A stretch of DNA of 34,527 bases from positions 1 through 34,527 of the forward strand of contig JAAZKW010000013.1 in assembly GCA_012799635.1 (NCBI GenBank), read 5' to 3'. Both the position numbers and the translations under genes were made by a program. The notes beneath the pieces are model-generated. The model was given only the letters and a program-made list of their open reading frames with translations, had not been told where the DNA came from and searched no databases. Numbering within the stretch: the stretch's first letter is position 1; every line of letters starts with the position of its first letter. Below, in pieces: positions 16,132-22,641 of the stretch. This DNA is from Mollicutes bacterium (GTDB lineage Bacteria; Bacillota_I; Bacilli_A; RF39; UBA660).

Positions 16132-17085
16132 ATGGAGAAAATTAATAATTATAACAAGAAAGTAATAATAAAGAATGAAAATAATGAGATTTTGTTTAGT
16201 ACTAATGATGTACAGTCAATATATTTATATCCCTTAAGTCTGAAAGACTATATTTTAAATATAAATAGTAAAAAACCAATTTTATTAAATATTATTAAAT
16301 ATGATAAAAAAATTAATTATGATATTTTTTTACGAAACGAATATTTTAATAATTTAAAATGTGTTGAATTATTAGTAGATGATAATTATGATATAATAAC
16401 TAATATAATAAATTACTTGTATGACAATAATATATTAATAACTTTAAATATTAAAAATATCAATAAAATCCCTGACTTGTTTTTAATAAAAAACATTAAT
16501 AAAGTAATATATATTAAAATTTTTTGGAATTATTATAATATAAAACTTTTTGAACAAAAACTTGCAATAATAGAAGAATACAAAACACCAAAGTTAAGTA
16601 TTTTAATTAAAAGTTATTTAAATATTAACAAAATAAATTCATATGAAAAATATATAAATCTTTTTAGAAAATGGGGGGTTGACATTTATCAATTATCAAA
16701 AAAGTTATTGCCGTATAATGTAAATAATGTTAAGGTAGATAAACAAATTATTGAAAAAATTAGGTTTTTAGAAAAAAAATATGACCATTTTTTTATTAGT
16801 GTTAAAAATTTAGAAGATTATTATTATCCTAAGTTTCGTTTAGATAATCGTAATAGTAAAGTATGTTTTGCTTGTTATTTAAAACCTTATTTATATAAAA
16901 AAGATATAATTGCTTGTAAGGTTGAAGAGATATTATTAAATAAAAGTAAATGGCAAGTTAGTAATTTTGATAAATGTGGAAAAAATTGTAGTGATTGTGC
17001 ATCGATATATGAAAATGATATGTTATCTTTAATAAAATCAAAGATAAAAAATGTTAAGATATCTGTGGAAATAATAAAGGAGTGA
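16132..17085 (+). CDS. Degenerate radical-SAM-like protein with C-terminal cysteine cluster (pseudoenzyme)
   Basis: The 317-residue product is a divergent paralogue of the radical SAM protein at 19799. Both share an N-terminal motif (here YLYPLSLKDY, 31-40; there YYPLSILDY) and a C-terminal cysteine region (here CFACYLKPYLY, a later Cys262, then CGKNCSDCASIYEND with Cys282, 286 and 289; there CYSSLVSPILY, Cys370, then NCSSCCSIFDN). The CxxxCxxC triad that binds the SAM-cleaving cluster is absent; the only cysteine before residue 245 is Cys77. It may therefore bind an auxiliary Fe-S cluster but should not cleave SAM, and probably acts as a partner or scaffold. It lies 6 nt before the next gene. 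Confidence 0.7.
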   Translation: MEKINNYNKKVIIKNENNEILFSTNDVQSIYLYPLSLKDYILNINSKKPILLNIIKYDKKINYDIFLRNEYFNNLKCVELLVDDNYDIITNIINYLYDNNILITLNIKNINKIPDLFLIKNINKVIYIKIFWNYYNIKLFEQKLAIIEEYKTPKLSILIKSYLNINKINSYEKYINLFRKWGVDIYQLSKKLLPYNVNNVKVDKQIIEKIRFLEKKYDHFFISVKNLEDYYYPKFRLDNRNSKVCFACYLKPYLYKKDIIACKVEEILLNKSKWQVSNFDKCGKNCSDCASIYENDMLSLIKSKIKNVKISVEIIKE

Positions 17086-17091
17086 AAACAA

Positions 17092-17877
17092 ATGATATTA
17101 TTATTAGGTAAAAATGGTTCAGGTAAAACACATATTGCAAATGGACTAGATAAATTAGGTTTGAAAAAATCAATTAGTTATACTACTAGAGATATGCGTT
17201 TAAAAGAAAGGAATGGTATTGATTATTTTTTTATTTCAAAAGAAAAATTTATGAAATTAATCCAAGAAAATTTTTTTATAGAGTATAAACGTTTTAATGA
17301 TAATTTTTATGGTACTCCCAAAGAAAACCTATATAACAGTGATGTTATTATCGGAGATAGTTCCATTAATAATAATATTTTTTGTGCAGCAGATCGAGTA
17401 TTATTTGTAGAAACCCCAATCCAAAATCGATATGATGGAATGCTTAAAAGAGGAGATAGCAGAGAAGTAATATTTAATCGTATTCATGGAGAAAATGCAG
17501 AATATTTATTTTGTAAACCCATTGAAGTTGTTTTTAATAATCATAAAGATGATGTAATAAAAAAAGTATATCATATGATTAATAATCCTAGTGAAAAAGA
17601 AATCATAAGTTTTAGGGAATTTATTATTAATAGGCTCCATTGTTATAATCCTTTTTTACATTCTGATGAGTTGTTGCAATTTTTAGATTATGAAGAGCAT
17701 CTTATTAGAAAGCTTTTTGTTCAAAATAAGCTTTCATATGAAACATATGAAGAATATATATTAAGATTTTTAAAAGATAATCATTTTTGTTTTGAAAAAA
17801 ACGATGACAATTTAACATTAAATTTTAATAGCGGTCCAATAAGGACAAGAATGTTGAGATATTATAATGAAAGATAA
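17092..17877 (+). CDS. Guanylate-kinase-like P-loop protein with extra C-terminal domain
   Basis: Residues 1 to about 180 follow the guanylate kinase fold: P-loop GKNGSGKT (6-13), SYTTRDMR (29-36) and NGIDYFFISK (41-50), which resemble the GMP-binding segment of Gmk, then FYGTP and RGDSREVIFNRI. Gmk makes GDP from GMP and ATP. The central segment usually reading DIDVQG is replaced by IGDSSINNN, so substrate or activity may differ. About 80 further residues, aromatic and acidic, form an unrecognised tail, making it longer (261) than a usual Gmk (about 200). AAGGAG precedes the ATG. The next gene overlaps it by 11 nt. I would not call this the housekeeping gmk. Confidence 0.75.
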   Translation: MILLLGKNGSGKTHIANGLDKLGLKKSISYTTRDMRLKERNGIDYFFISKEKFMKLIQENFFIEYKRFNDNFYGTPKENLYNSDVIIGDSSINNNIFCAADRVLFVETPIQNRYDGMLKRGDSREVIFNRIHGENAEYLFCKPIEVVFNNHKDDVIKKVYHMINNPSEKEIISFREFIINRLHCYNPFLHSDELLQFLDYEEHLIRKLFVQNKLSYETYEEYILRFLKDNHFCFEKNDDNLTLNFNSGPIRTRMLRYYNER

Positions 17878-18712
17878 TATTAATTTAAATAAATATTATT
17901 ATCATAGTATTAAAGATAGCTTTATCATTGATCAAATAATGAAGAAAGGAATATTATCTAGAAAAAATCAAAGCAAAATAGGAAAAGAAAATTTCACTCA
18001 TAGAAAAGATTTTATTAAAGCTAAATATTCTAATTATATTAGCATTTCTAAATATAAGACATTATCTTTTTTTATGTTCAATCTTCCCTTTGTAACTTTA
18101 ATAATAAAAAACAATTATCAATTGATTACGAAAGATGATTTGATCGAAGGCGAGTATTTAATTTTAGATAAAATAATGGTTGAGGACATAATAGGAGTTG
18201 GAATTAATGAGGAGTATTTAAAATCGAACAAGTCTTATAAACATTTAAATGATTATAAGAAAACAATAAATAATCTTCTTAAATATAATCTTCCTTTTTA
18301 TAATTTATTAAGTGGCGAAAAAATAACAATTAATAAGAATTTAAAAAATAATAATAAAGGAATTAAATTATTGCTTCTTTCGACTAAGTATTCAGGTAAA
18401 AAAGATGTTGTTTATATGTTAGAGAAAAAATATAATTTTAAGATCGATAATTATAATGAAAATGATAATGTTATATATTTTAAAGAAGTAAAAGATGAAG
18501 AATATGATTTGATTATTCATTTAGAGACGCTTGTTAATAAATATCGAAGATATTATATTAAAGTTCCAAATGAAATTAATAATTATTATAAAGAGGAACA
18601 AAAAATATATAAAAAATGGAATAATTACTCTAATTATTATATAATAAAAACACAAAGCAGTATTAAAGAAAAATTAAAAGAAGTTGAGAAAATAATTAAT
18701 TTTTATTTATAA
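17867..18712 (+). CDS. ADP-ribosyltransferase-like N-half fused to a P-loop-kinase-like C-half
   Basis: The N-half (about 1-145) has a pattern seen in ADP-ribosyltransferase-like folds: YYHSIKDSFIIDQIMKKGIL (11-30, with His13), then a beta pair SNYISISKYK, and GEYLILDKIMVEDIIGVGI (95-113). The C-half (about 163-281) resembles small P-loop kinases of the NadR/AAA_28 type: IKLLLLSTKYSGKKD with a Walker-A-like loop lacking the first glycine, YDLIIHLET, a long charged helix and NYYIIKTQSSIKEKLKEV. Both calls rest on weak patterns. The gene starts inside the end of the Gmk-like gene, without a strong RBS, which suggests coupled translation. Confidence 0.45.
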   Translation: MKDNINLNKYYYHSIKDSFIIDQIMKKGILSRKNQSKIGKENFTHRKDFIKAKYSNYISISKYKTLSFFMFNLPFVTLIIKNNYQLITKDDLIEGEYLILDKIMVEDIIGVGINEEYLKSNKSYKHLNDYKKTINNLLKYNLPFYNLLSGEKITINKNLKNNNKGIKLLLLSTKYSGKKDVVYMLEKKYNFKIDNYNENDNVIYFKEVKDEEYDLIIHLETLVNKYRRYYIKVPNEINNYYKEEQKIYKKWNNYSNYYIIKTQSSIKEKLKEVEKIINFYL

Positions 18713-18722
18713 GGAGTTAAAG

Positions 18723-19271
18723 ATGAGGAAGAGTATTCAATCAAAAAGAACTAAATTTACAGTAAGTACATATATGAAAGAAGCCCTTGACTATGAAATA
18801 GTTTTATTTAAAGAAAAAAAGATGTTTATTACAATTAAAAAGTATAATAAGACAAGTGGTTCATTTACTATTATAAATAGGCAAGGACAAAAGATTGATT
18901 ATATTAATGATGGTTATTATGTAGTTGAAATTACACCATTAAATGAAAATTATAATATAAGATTTTATGTTGATAATAATAAAAGATTAATAGATTATTA
19001 TATTGATATAACTTTAGAGAATAAAATAATTAATAATATACCTTGTTATGTAGATTTATATTTGGATATAGTACATTATCCTGATGATGATAGTTTTGCT
19101 TTTTGTGATGAAGATGAATTAAAAGATGCTTTGGATAAAAAATTAATTAGCAAAAAAGATTATTTATTTGCATATGAAATTGGTAATAAATTATTGAAGG
19201 AATTATTAAATCATAAGAATAAATATATAAATATTGATGTAATAAAATATATTAATCAATATTTTAAATAA
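18723..19271 (+). CDS. DUF402 protein, copy 1 (possible nucleotide phosphatase)
   Basis: The 182-residue product carries the conserved C-terminal pattern of DUF402: YYIDI (92-96), YVDLYLDI (109-116) and DEDELKDAL (129-137), with acidic residues that bind divalent metal in the family. Characterised DUF402 proteins include nucleoside tri- and diphosphatases (Ntdp) and the RNA-binding FAU-1. About 60 N-terminal residues are basic and poorly conserved. It is paralogous to the next gene, 11 nt away. AAGGAG at the end of the previous gene supports the ATG. An enzyme acting on a nucleotide or RNA made by its neighbours is the simplest reading, by inference. Confidence 0.75.
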   Translation: MRKSIQSKRTKFTVSTYMKEALDYEIVLFKEKKMFITIKKYNKTSGSFTIINRQGQKIDYINDGYYVVEITPLNENYNIRFYVDNNKRLIDYYIDITLENKIINNIPCYVDLYLDIVHYPDDDSFAFCDEDELKDALDKKLISKKDYLFAYEIGNKLLKELLNHKNKYINIDVIKYINQYFK

Positions 19272-19282
19272 AGAGGATATAG

Positions 19283-19783
19283 ATGAAGAAAAAATTATTA
19301 AGTAAAACATATTTAAGAGATGTTACAAAATATGAAATAAAATTTGATTTATCAAATGATGATTATTATTTAGCTGTTAAAAAGTTAATTGAAACTAAAC
19401 CATTTATTCTAACAAATGGTTTAAAGGTAATGGATAAGGGTTATTATATTTTAGAATTGCTTCCAAAGAATGAAAATTATTCACTTAGAGTATATTTTAA
19501 TGAAAACAAAGAAATTCTAGAATATTATATTGATATTAGTTTAAATAATGGAATGGATGAGGAATGTAGGATTCCATATTATGATGATTTATATATTGAT
19601 ATAACGATTGTTAAAGACAAAGTAGAGGTTCTTGATGAAGATGAGCTTGAAGAAGCTTTACAATCTGGATTAATAAGTAAAGAAAAATATGAGCTTGCCC
19701 ATAAAGTAAAAAATCAACTATTAAAAGAAATAAAAGATAAAAGTAATAAATATATTAATATGGATTTAAAATCTTTATTATAG
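19283..19783 (+). CDS. DUF402 protein, copy 2
   Basis: The 166-residue paralogue of the preceding gene has YYIDI (81-85), YDDLYIDI (100-107) and LDEDELEEAL (117-126), so the acidic metal-site pattern is intact in both copies. The two differ strongly outside these motifs (for example ELLPKNENYSLRVYF here against EITPLNENYNIRFYV there), which suggests an old duplication with distinct roles or an obligate heteromer. The RBS AGAGGAT is upstream, and the radical SAM gene begins 15 nt after the stop. Confidence 0.75.
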   Translation: MKKKLLSKTYLRDVTKYEIKFDLSNDDYYLAVKKLIETKPFILTNGLKVMDKGYYILELLPKNENYSLRVYFNENKEILEYYIDISLNNGMDEECRIPYYDDLYIDITIVKDKVEVLDEDELEEALQSGLISKEKYELAHKVKNQLLKEIKDKSNKYINMDLKSLL

Positions 19784-19798
19784 AAAGGGAAAATTATT

Positions 19799-21145
19799 AT
19801 GCAACTTGTATTAGGAGACGAAAATGAAGTTTATGAACTTGCTAGTTTAAAAATAAAAGAAACTGAAAATAAATATATTAAAAAAGGCATTAATGATTTA
19901 TCAGAGAAAGAAAAGAAAATTAAAGCGAAAAGTTTAGTATTAGTATATAAGAAGACAAATAGAGTTATATTAGAGTTAAATATGATTCAAAATCAACATT
20001 ATTATCCTCTTAGTATATTAGATTATGCAAGAATTATGAAAAAATATATGAAAAAGGAGATTCCATCATTACCAATTATGTCATTAGATTCTCATGATTA
20101 TAATTTTTGTGATTTTAATTGTAAGGATTGTTTAGCTATTGATACAAGGCAATGGGCTCAAAAAAATTTGGGATATACTACATATGATATTGAAACTTAT
20201 GAAAAGACTTTAAAGGAAATATCAAGGTATTCCCAAAAAAGAGGCCTTGATAGTGTAAGGTTTGAGATGTCTGGTGAAGGAAATCCCGATATGTATCCTC
20301 ATAGGGCAAGAATAATAGAATATGCAGCAACAAAATGTAATATGAAGTGTGTTTATGTGTCCTCTGGAAGTATGTTAGATGAAAAGACGATTGATGCGTT
20401 ATGTAAATATGCTTACTATATAAGAATTAGTTTACCAGGCATTAATAATGAATCTTATTCTCTTTATTCTAATCAAGTATCTGATAATAAATTTACATAT
20501 GATGATGCTATGAATTTAATTGAAAAATTAGTTAAAAAAAGAAAGGAATATAATAGAGAAGACAAACTAATGATTGGTGCAAGAGCATGTATGAGACCGG
20601 AAAATGAAGGATATTATATAAAAACTGCTAAGAAACTTGGAGAAATTGGCGCTGATAGTTTTCAAATAGTTAAAATATTAATTCCTTTAGGTGATAAAAT
20701 AGAAAAATATCGAATACCTCAAGAAACGGTTGATGAATTAACCCACTTACATAAAAATTATGAAGATTATGGCTTAATGCATATCCAAACTCCTCATAAG
20801 CTTGATTATATGTATTATCATCGTGAACTTGAGGATCTTACTAAACCTAGTCAATGTTATAGCTCACTTGTATCACCAATTTTGTATGGTCCTAATTTAG
20901 TGATTTGCACTCATTGGGAAAAAATTAAAGATATTAATAATTCCCACTACGGTAAAATGAGGGGAAATATAAATGAGCTTGAAGATATAATGCATAATGA
21001 ACATGCCAATTATATTCGTAATATCGTTCCCAAGAATTGTTCTTCTTGTTGTTCAATATTTGACAATCAAGTATTAGAAATGATTAAAGCTCAACTTGTT
21101 CTTGTTGATGACCTAGATGATGTTGAGTTTTATTTAACTTATTAG
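19799..21145 (+). CDS. Radical SAM protein with C-terminal auxiliary-cluster cysteines
   Basis: The 448-residue enzyme has the SAM-cleaving cluster motif C104-DFN-C108-KD-C111, the glycine-rich SGEGNP (158-163) and a TIM-barrel-like body (for example IRISLPGINNE). A SPASM-like C-terminus follows with Cys353, Cys370, Cys414, Cys417 and Cys418, expected to hold extra Fe-S. About 85 residues precede the radical SAM domain and include YYPLSILDY (68-76), shared with the dead paralogue at 16132. SPASM-type enzymes usually modify peptides or proteins, sometimes small molecules; no substrate is evident. AAAGGGAA is upstream, and the next radical SAM gene follows after 8 nt. Confidence 0.85.
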   Translation: MQLVLGDENEVYELASLKIKETENKYIKKGINDLSEKEKKIKAKSLVLVYKKTNRVILELNMIQNQHYYPLSILDYARIMKKYMKKEIPSLPIMSLDSHDYNFCDFNCKDCLAIDTRQWAQKNLGYTTYDIETYEKTLKEISRYSQKRGLDSVRFEMSGEGNPDMYPHRARIIEYAATKCNMKCVYVSSGSMLDEKTIDALCKYAYYIRISLPGINNESYSLYSNQVSDNKFTYDDAMNLIEKLVKKRKEYNREDKLMIGARACMRPENEGYYIKTAKKLGEIGADSFQIVKILIPLGDKIEKYRIPQETVDELTHLHKNYEDYGLMHIQTPHKLDYMYYHRELEDLTKPSQCYSSLVSPILYGPNLVICTHWEKIKDINNSHYGKMRGNINELEDIMHNEHANYIRNIVPKNCSSCCSIFDNQVLEMIKAQLVLVDDLDDVEFYLTY

Positions 21146-21153
21146 GAAAAGTT

Positions 21154-21948
21154 ATGTATTCATTTAATATTGTTTTAACAGAAAAATGTAATATAAGTTG
21201 TCCTCATTGTTATATGTCTTGTAGTCATCTTTCAAACGGAAGAACAATGAGCAAAGAAAATATTACAACTATTATTAAGAGGCTTCCATTAAATACACGT
21301 AAAGTGGTGTTGACTGGAGGTGAAGTTTTTTGTGAAAAAGAATTACTTTTTTATGCTATAAAAACAATTAGAAAGCATTATCCAGATGTTATTATTGAAT
21401 TAGAATCAAATGGAAAATATATATATAGTAAGGAAGATATAAAAGTAGTATTAACATATTTAAAGACCATTGGTGTTAATAGTATTGTATTTTCTGATGA
21501 TCCTTTTCATCAACAAGGAGGTGTTGATCTTTTAAAGGTAAGAAAGATTAAAGAATATGAGGATAATAATACTCCAAAAATAAAATATTTAATTTTAAAT
21601 AAAGCTCTTGAAATTGGAAGGGCTAGAAATTTAGATGATAATAAAGTTGAAAAAAGAAATTGTATGAATAATGAAAATACAACAAATAACCCATACTTTT
21701 TTGTTGATGTAGAAGGTTTTGTTTATTTGTGTGCATGGAAAATAATTCCTCATATAGGTAATATTATATATGAACAGTTAAGTGATATTCTTTTTAGACT
21801 AAAAGAAGAATTTAATAGTTTAATTTTACGTGGAGAAATACTCAAGGCTATTAACATAAACCACAATCCCAAAGAGAATCAGAAAATAGTTAATGATAAA
21901 GGAGAATGTATGCTTTGTTATACTACCTTTTCCAGAAAGAAAAAATAA
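21154..21948 (+). CDS. Second radical SAM protein, short SPASM-like type
   Basis: The 264-residue enzyme starts directly with the radical SAM core: EKC12-NIS-C16-PH-C19-Y, GGE at 55-57, IELESNG (80-86) and SDDPFHQQ. The C-terminal third has Cys170, Cys193 in VDVEGFVYLCAWK, and C252-ML-C255, typical of a reduced SPASM/twitch domain with one auxiliary cluster. It is more like peptide- and cofactor-maturing enzymes (PqqE-like) than the enzyme at 19799. It closes the operon: no terminator is seen, but a separate promoter starts a few bases after the stop. Two different active radical SAM enzymes suggest two chemical steps. Confidence 0.85.
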   Translation: MYSFNIVLTEKCNISCPHCYMSCSHLSNGRTMSKENITTIIKRLPLNTRKVVLTGGEVFCEKELLFYAIKTIRKHYPDVIIELESNGKYIYSKEDIKVVLTYLKTIGVNSIVFSDDPFHQQGGVDLLKVRKIKEYEDNNTPKIKYLILNKALEIGRARNLDDNKVEKRNCMNNENTTNNPYFFVDVEGFVYLCAWKIIPHIGNIIYEQLSDILFRLKEEFNSLILRGEILKAININHNPKENQKIVNDKGECMLCYTTFSRKKK

Positions 21949-21953
21949 TGTTC

Positions 21954-21983
21954 TTGACATTAATAGGTCAGTTATGTTACGAT
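21954..21983 (+). promoter_or_regulatory. Promoter of the 22016 gene
   Basis: TTGACA (21954-21959), an 18-bp spacer and TACGAT (21978-21983) with extended TGT at 21975-21977. It lies just after the last radical SAM stop. Confidence 0.65.
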
Positions 21984-22015
21984 ACTCATCCTGATAAGAA
22001 AGGGAGGTTTGTAAT

Positions 22016-22549
22016 ATGCAAGATAAAGAAAATATGCCTTATAATTTAGCACTTGAAAGAAGAGTAAGAGATTTTGCAACTGTTGATATTAATGTAATAG
22101 CAGGACAACAAGATAATCCCCAAAGATATGATGCTATTGAAGCAATCGATTTTTTTACAAGGAACTATACTGAAGCAGAACTTTATGATTTAATATTAAA
22201 AGCTAATATTACTGACGACAACTATTTGGCAGGAAGACTATGGGTAATTAATAACAAGAGATATAGATATGATGTTTTAACAAAAAAAGAATCTCTTGAT
22301 ATCGAAACAATCTTAAAAGAGTGTTTAAATGAAAATGACATCAAAGGGCTTTTTTTAAATACATTTAATAAATATGCTCCGGAATTATTTAATGAGATGA
22401 GAAATGCAATTCAAAGCAAAAATATTGGAAAGGCAATGAGCATAAGTAGAAAGCTTTCATACTTAGCAGCAAGAAATATTTATTTTGATATGAATAAAGA
22501 ATTGAACTTTGGAAAAGGACGAGTTAGGAAGATAAAAGACGCAGCTTAA
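22016..22549 (+). CDS. Unknown protein, 177 residues
   Basis: The gene is intact with a strong RBS (AAGGGAGG) and its own promoter, and its stop lies inside a terminator hairpin. The product is soluble and charged, mostly helical by composition, with PQRYDAIEAIDFFTRNYTEA near residue 40 and a basic C-terminus (FGKGRVRKIKDAA). I see no cysteines, signal peptide or known motif. It separates the radical SAM operon from lon, and because of its own promoter it is not clearly part of either. Confidence 0.75.
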   Translation: MQDKENMPYNLALERRVRDFATVDINVIAGQQDNPQRYDAIEAIDFFTRNYTEAELYDLILKANITDDNYLAGRLWVINNKRYRYDVLTKKESLDIETILKECLNENDIKGLFLNTFNKYAPELFNEMRNAIQSKNIGKAMSISRKLSYLAARNIYFDMNKELNFGKGRVRKIKDAA

Positions 22550-22563
22550 AAAGCTGTTTTTTA
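22542..22563 (+). terminator. Terminator overlapping the stop codon of the 22016 gene
   Basis: CAGCTT (22542-22547), loop AAA, AAGCTG (22551-22556), T6. The hairpin includes the last codons of the gene (TAA at 22547-22549). Confidence 0.85.
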
Positions 22564-22593
22564 TTGTAAAGAAAGTGTCTTTAATCTTTACAA
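22564..22593. promoter_or_regulatory. Palindrome overlapping the lon -35: candidate operator
   Basis: A perfect 9-bp inverted repeat, TTGTAAAGA (22564-22572) / TCTTTACAA (22585-22593), has a 12-nt spacer that itself contains AAAG-TGT-CTTT. The right arm contains the -35 box TTTACA (22587-22592). It matches neither CIRCE (HrcA) nor the CtsR heptad repeat, so it could be the site of an unknown repressor of lon. Confidence 0.55.
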
Positions 22594-22615
22594 GCGCCAA
22601 GATAAAATTTATAAT
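22587..22615 (+). promoter_or_regulatory. SigA-type promoter of lon
   Basis: TTTACA (22587-22592), exactly 17 bp, TATAAT (22610-22615); the lon RBS GGGAGGCG follows. Confidence 0.85.
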
Positions 22616-22641
22616 ATATTTTAATTTCAGGGAGGCGCGTT

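Noticed and set aside
16108-21948. Precursor peptide gene for the radical SAM enzymes
   Set aside because: Gaps between genes are at most 24 nt, and no small frame with its own RBS and a core-like tail was seen, so a classical RiPP reading has no direct support here.
21154-21948. Prokaryotic viperin (antiviral ddhNTP synthase)
   Set aside because: The cluster motif context (CNISCPHCY) and the SPASM-like C-terminal cysteines point to peptide- or cofactor-type radical SAM enzymes; the viperin-typical surroundings of the motif are not seen.
22550-22641. CIRCE or CtsR operator upstream of lon
   Set aside because: Neither the TTAGCACTC/GAGTGCTAA repeat nor the GGTCAAA heptads are present; the palindrome there has a different sequence.
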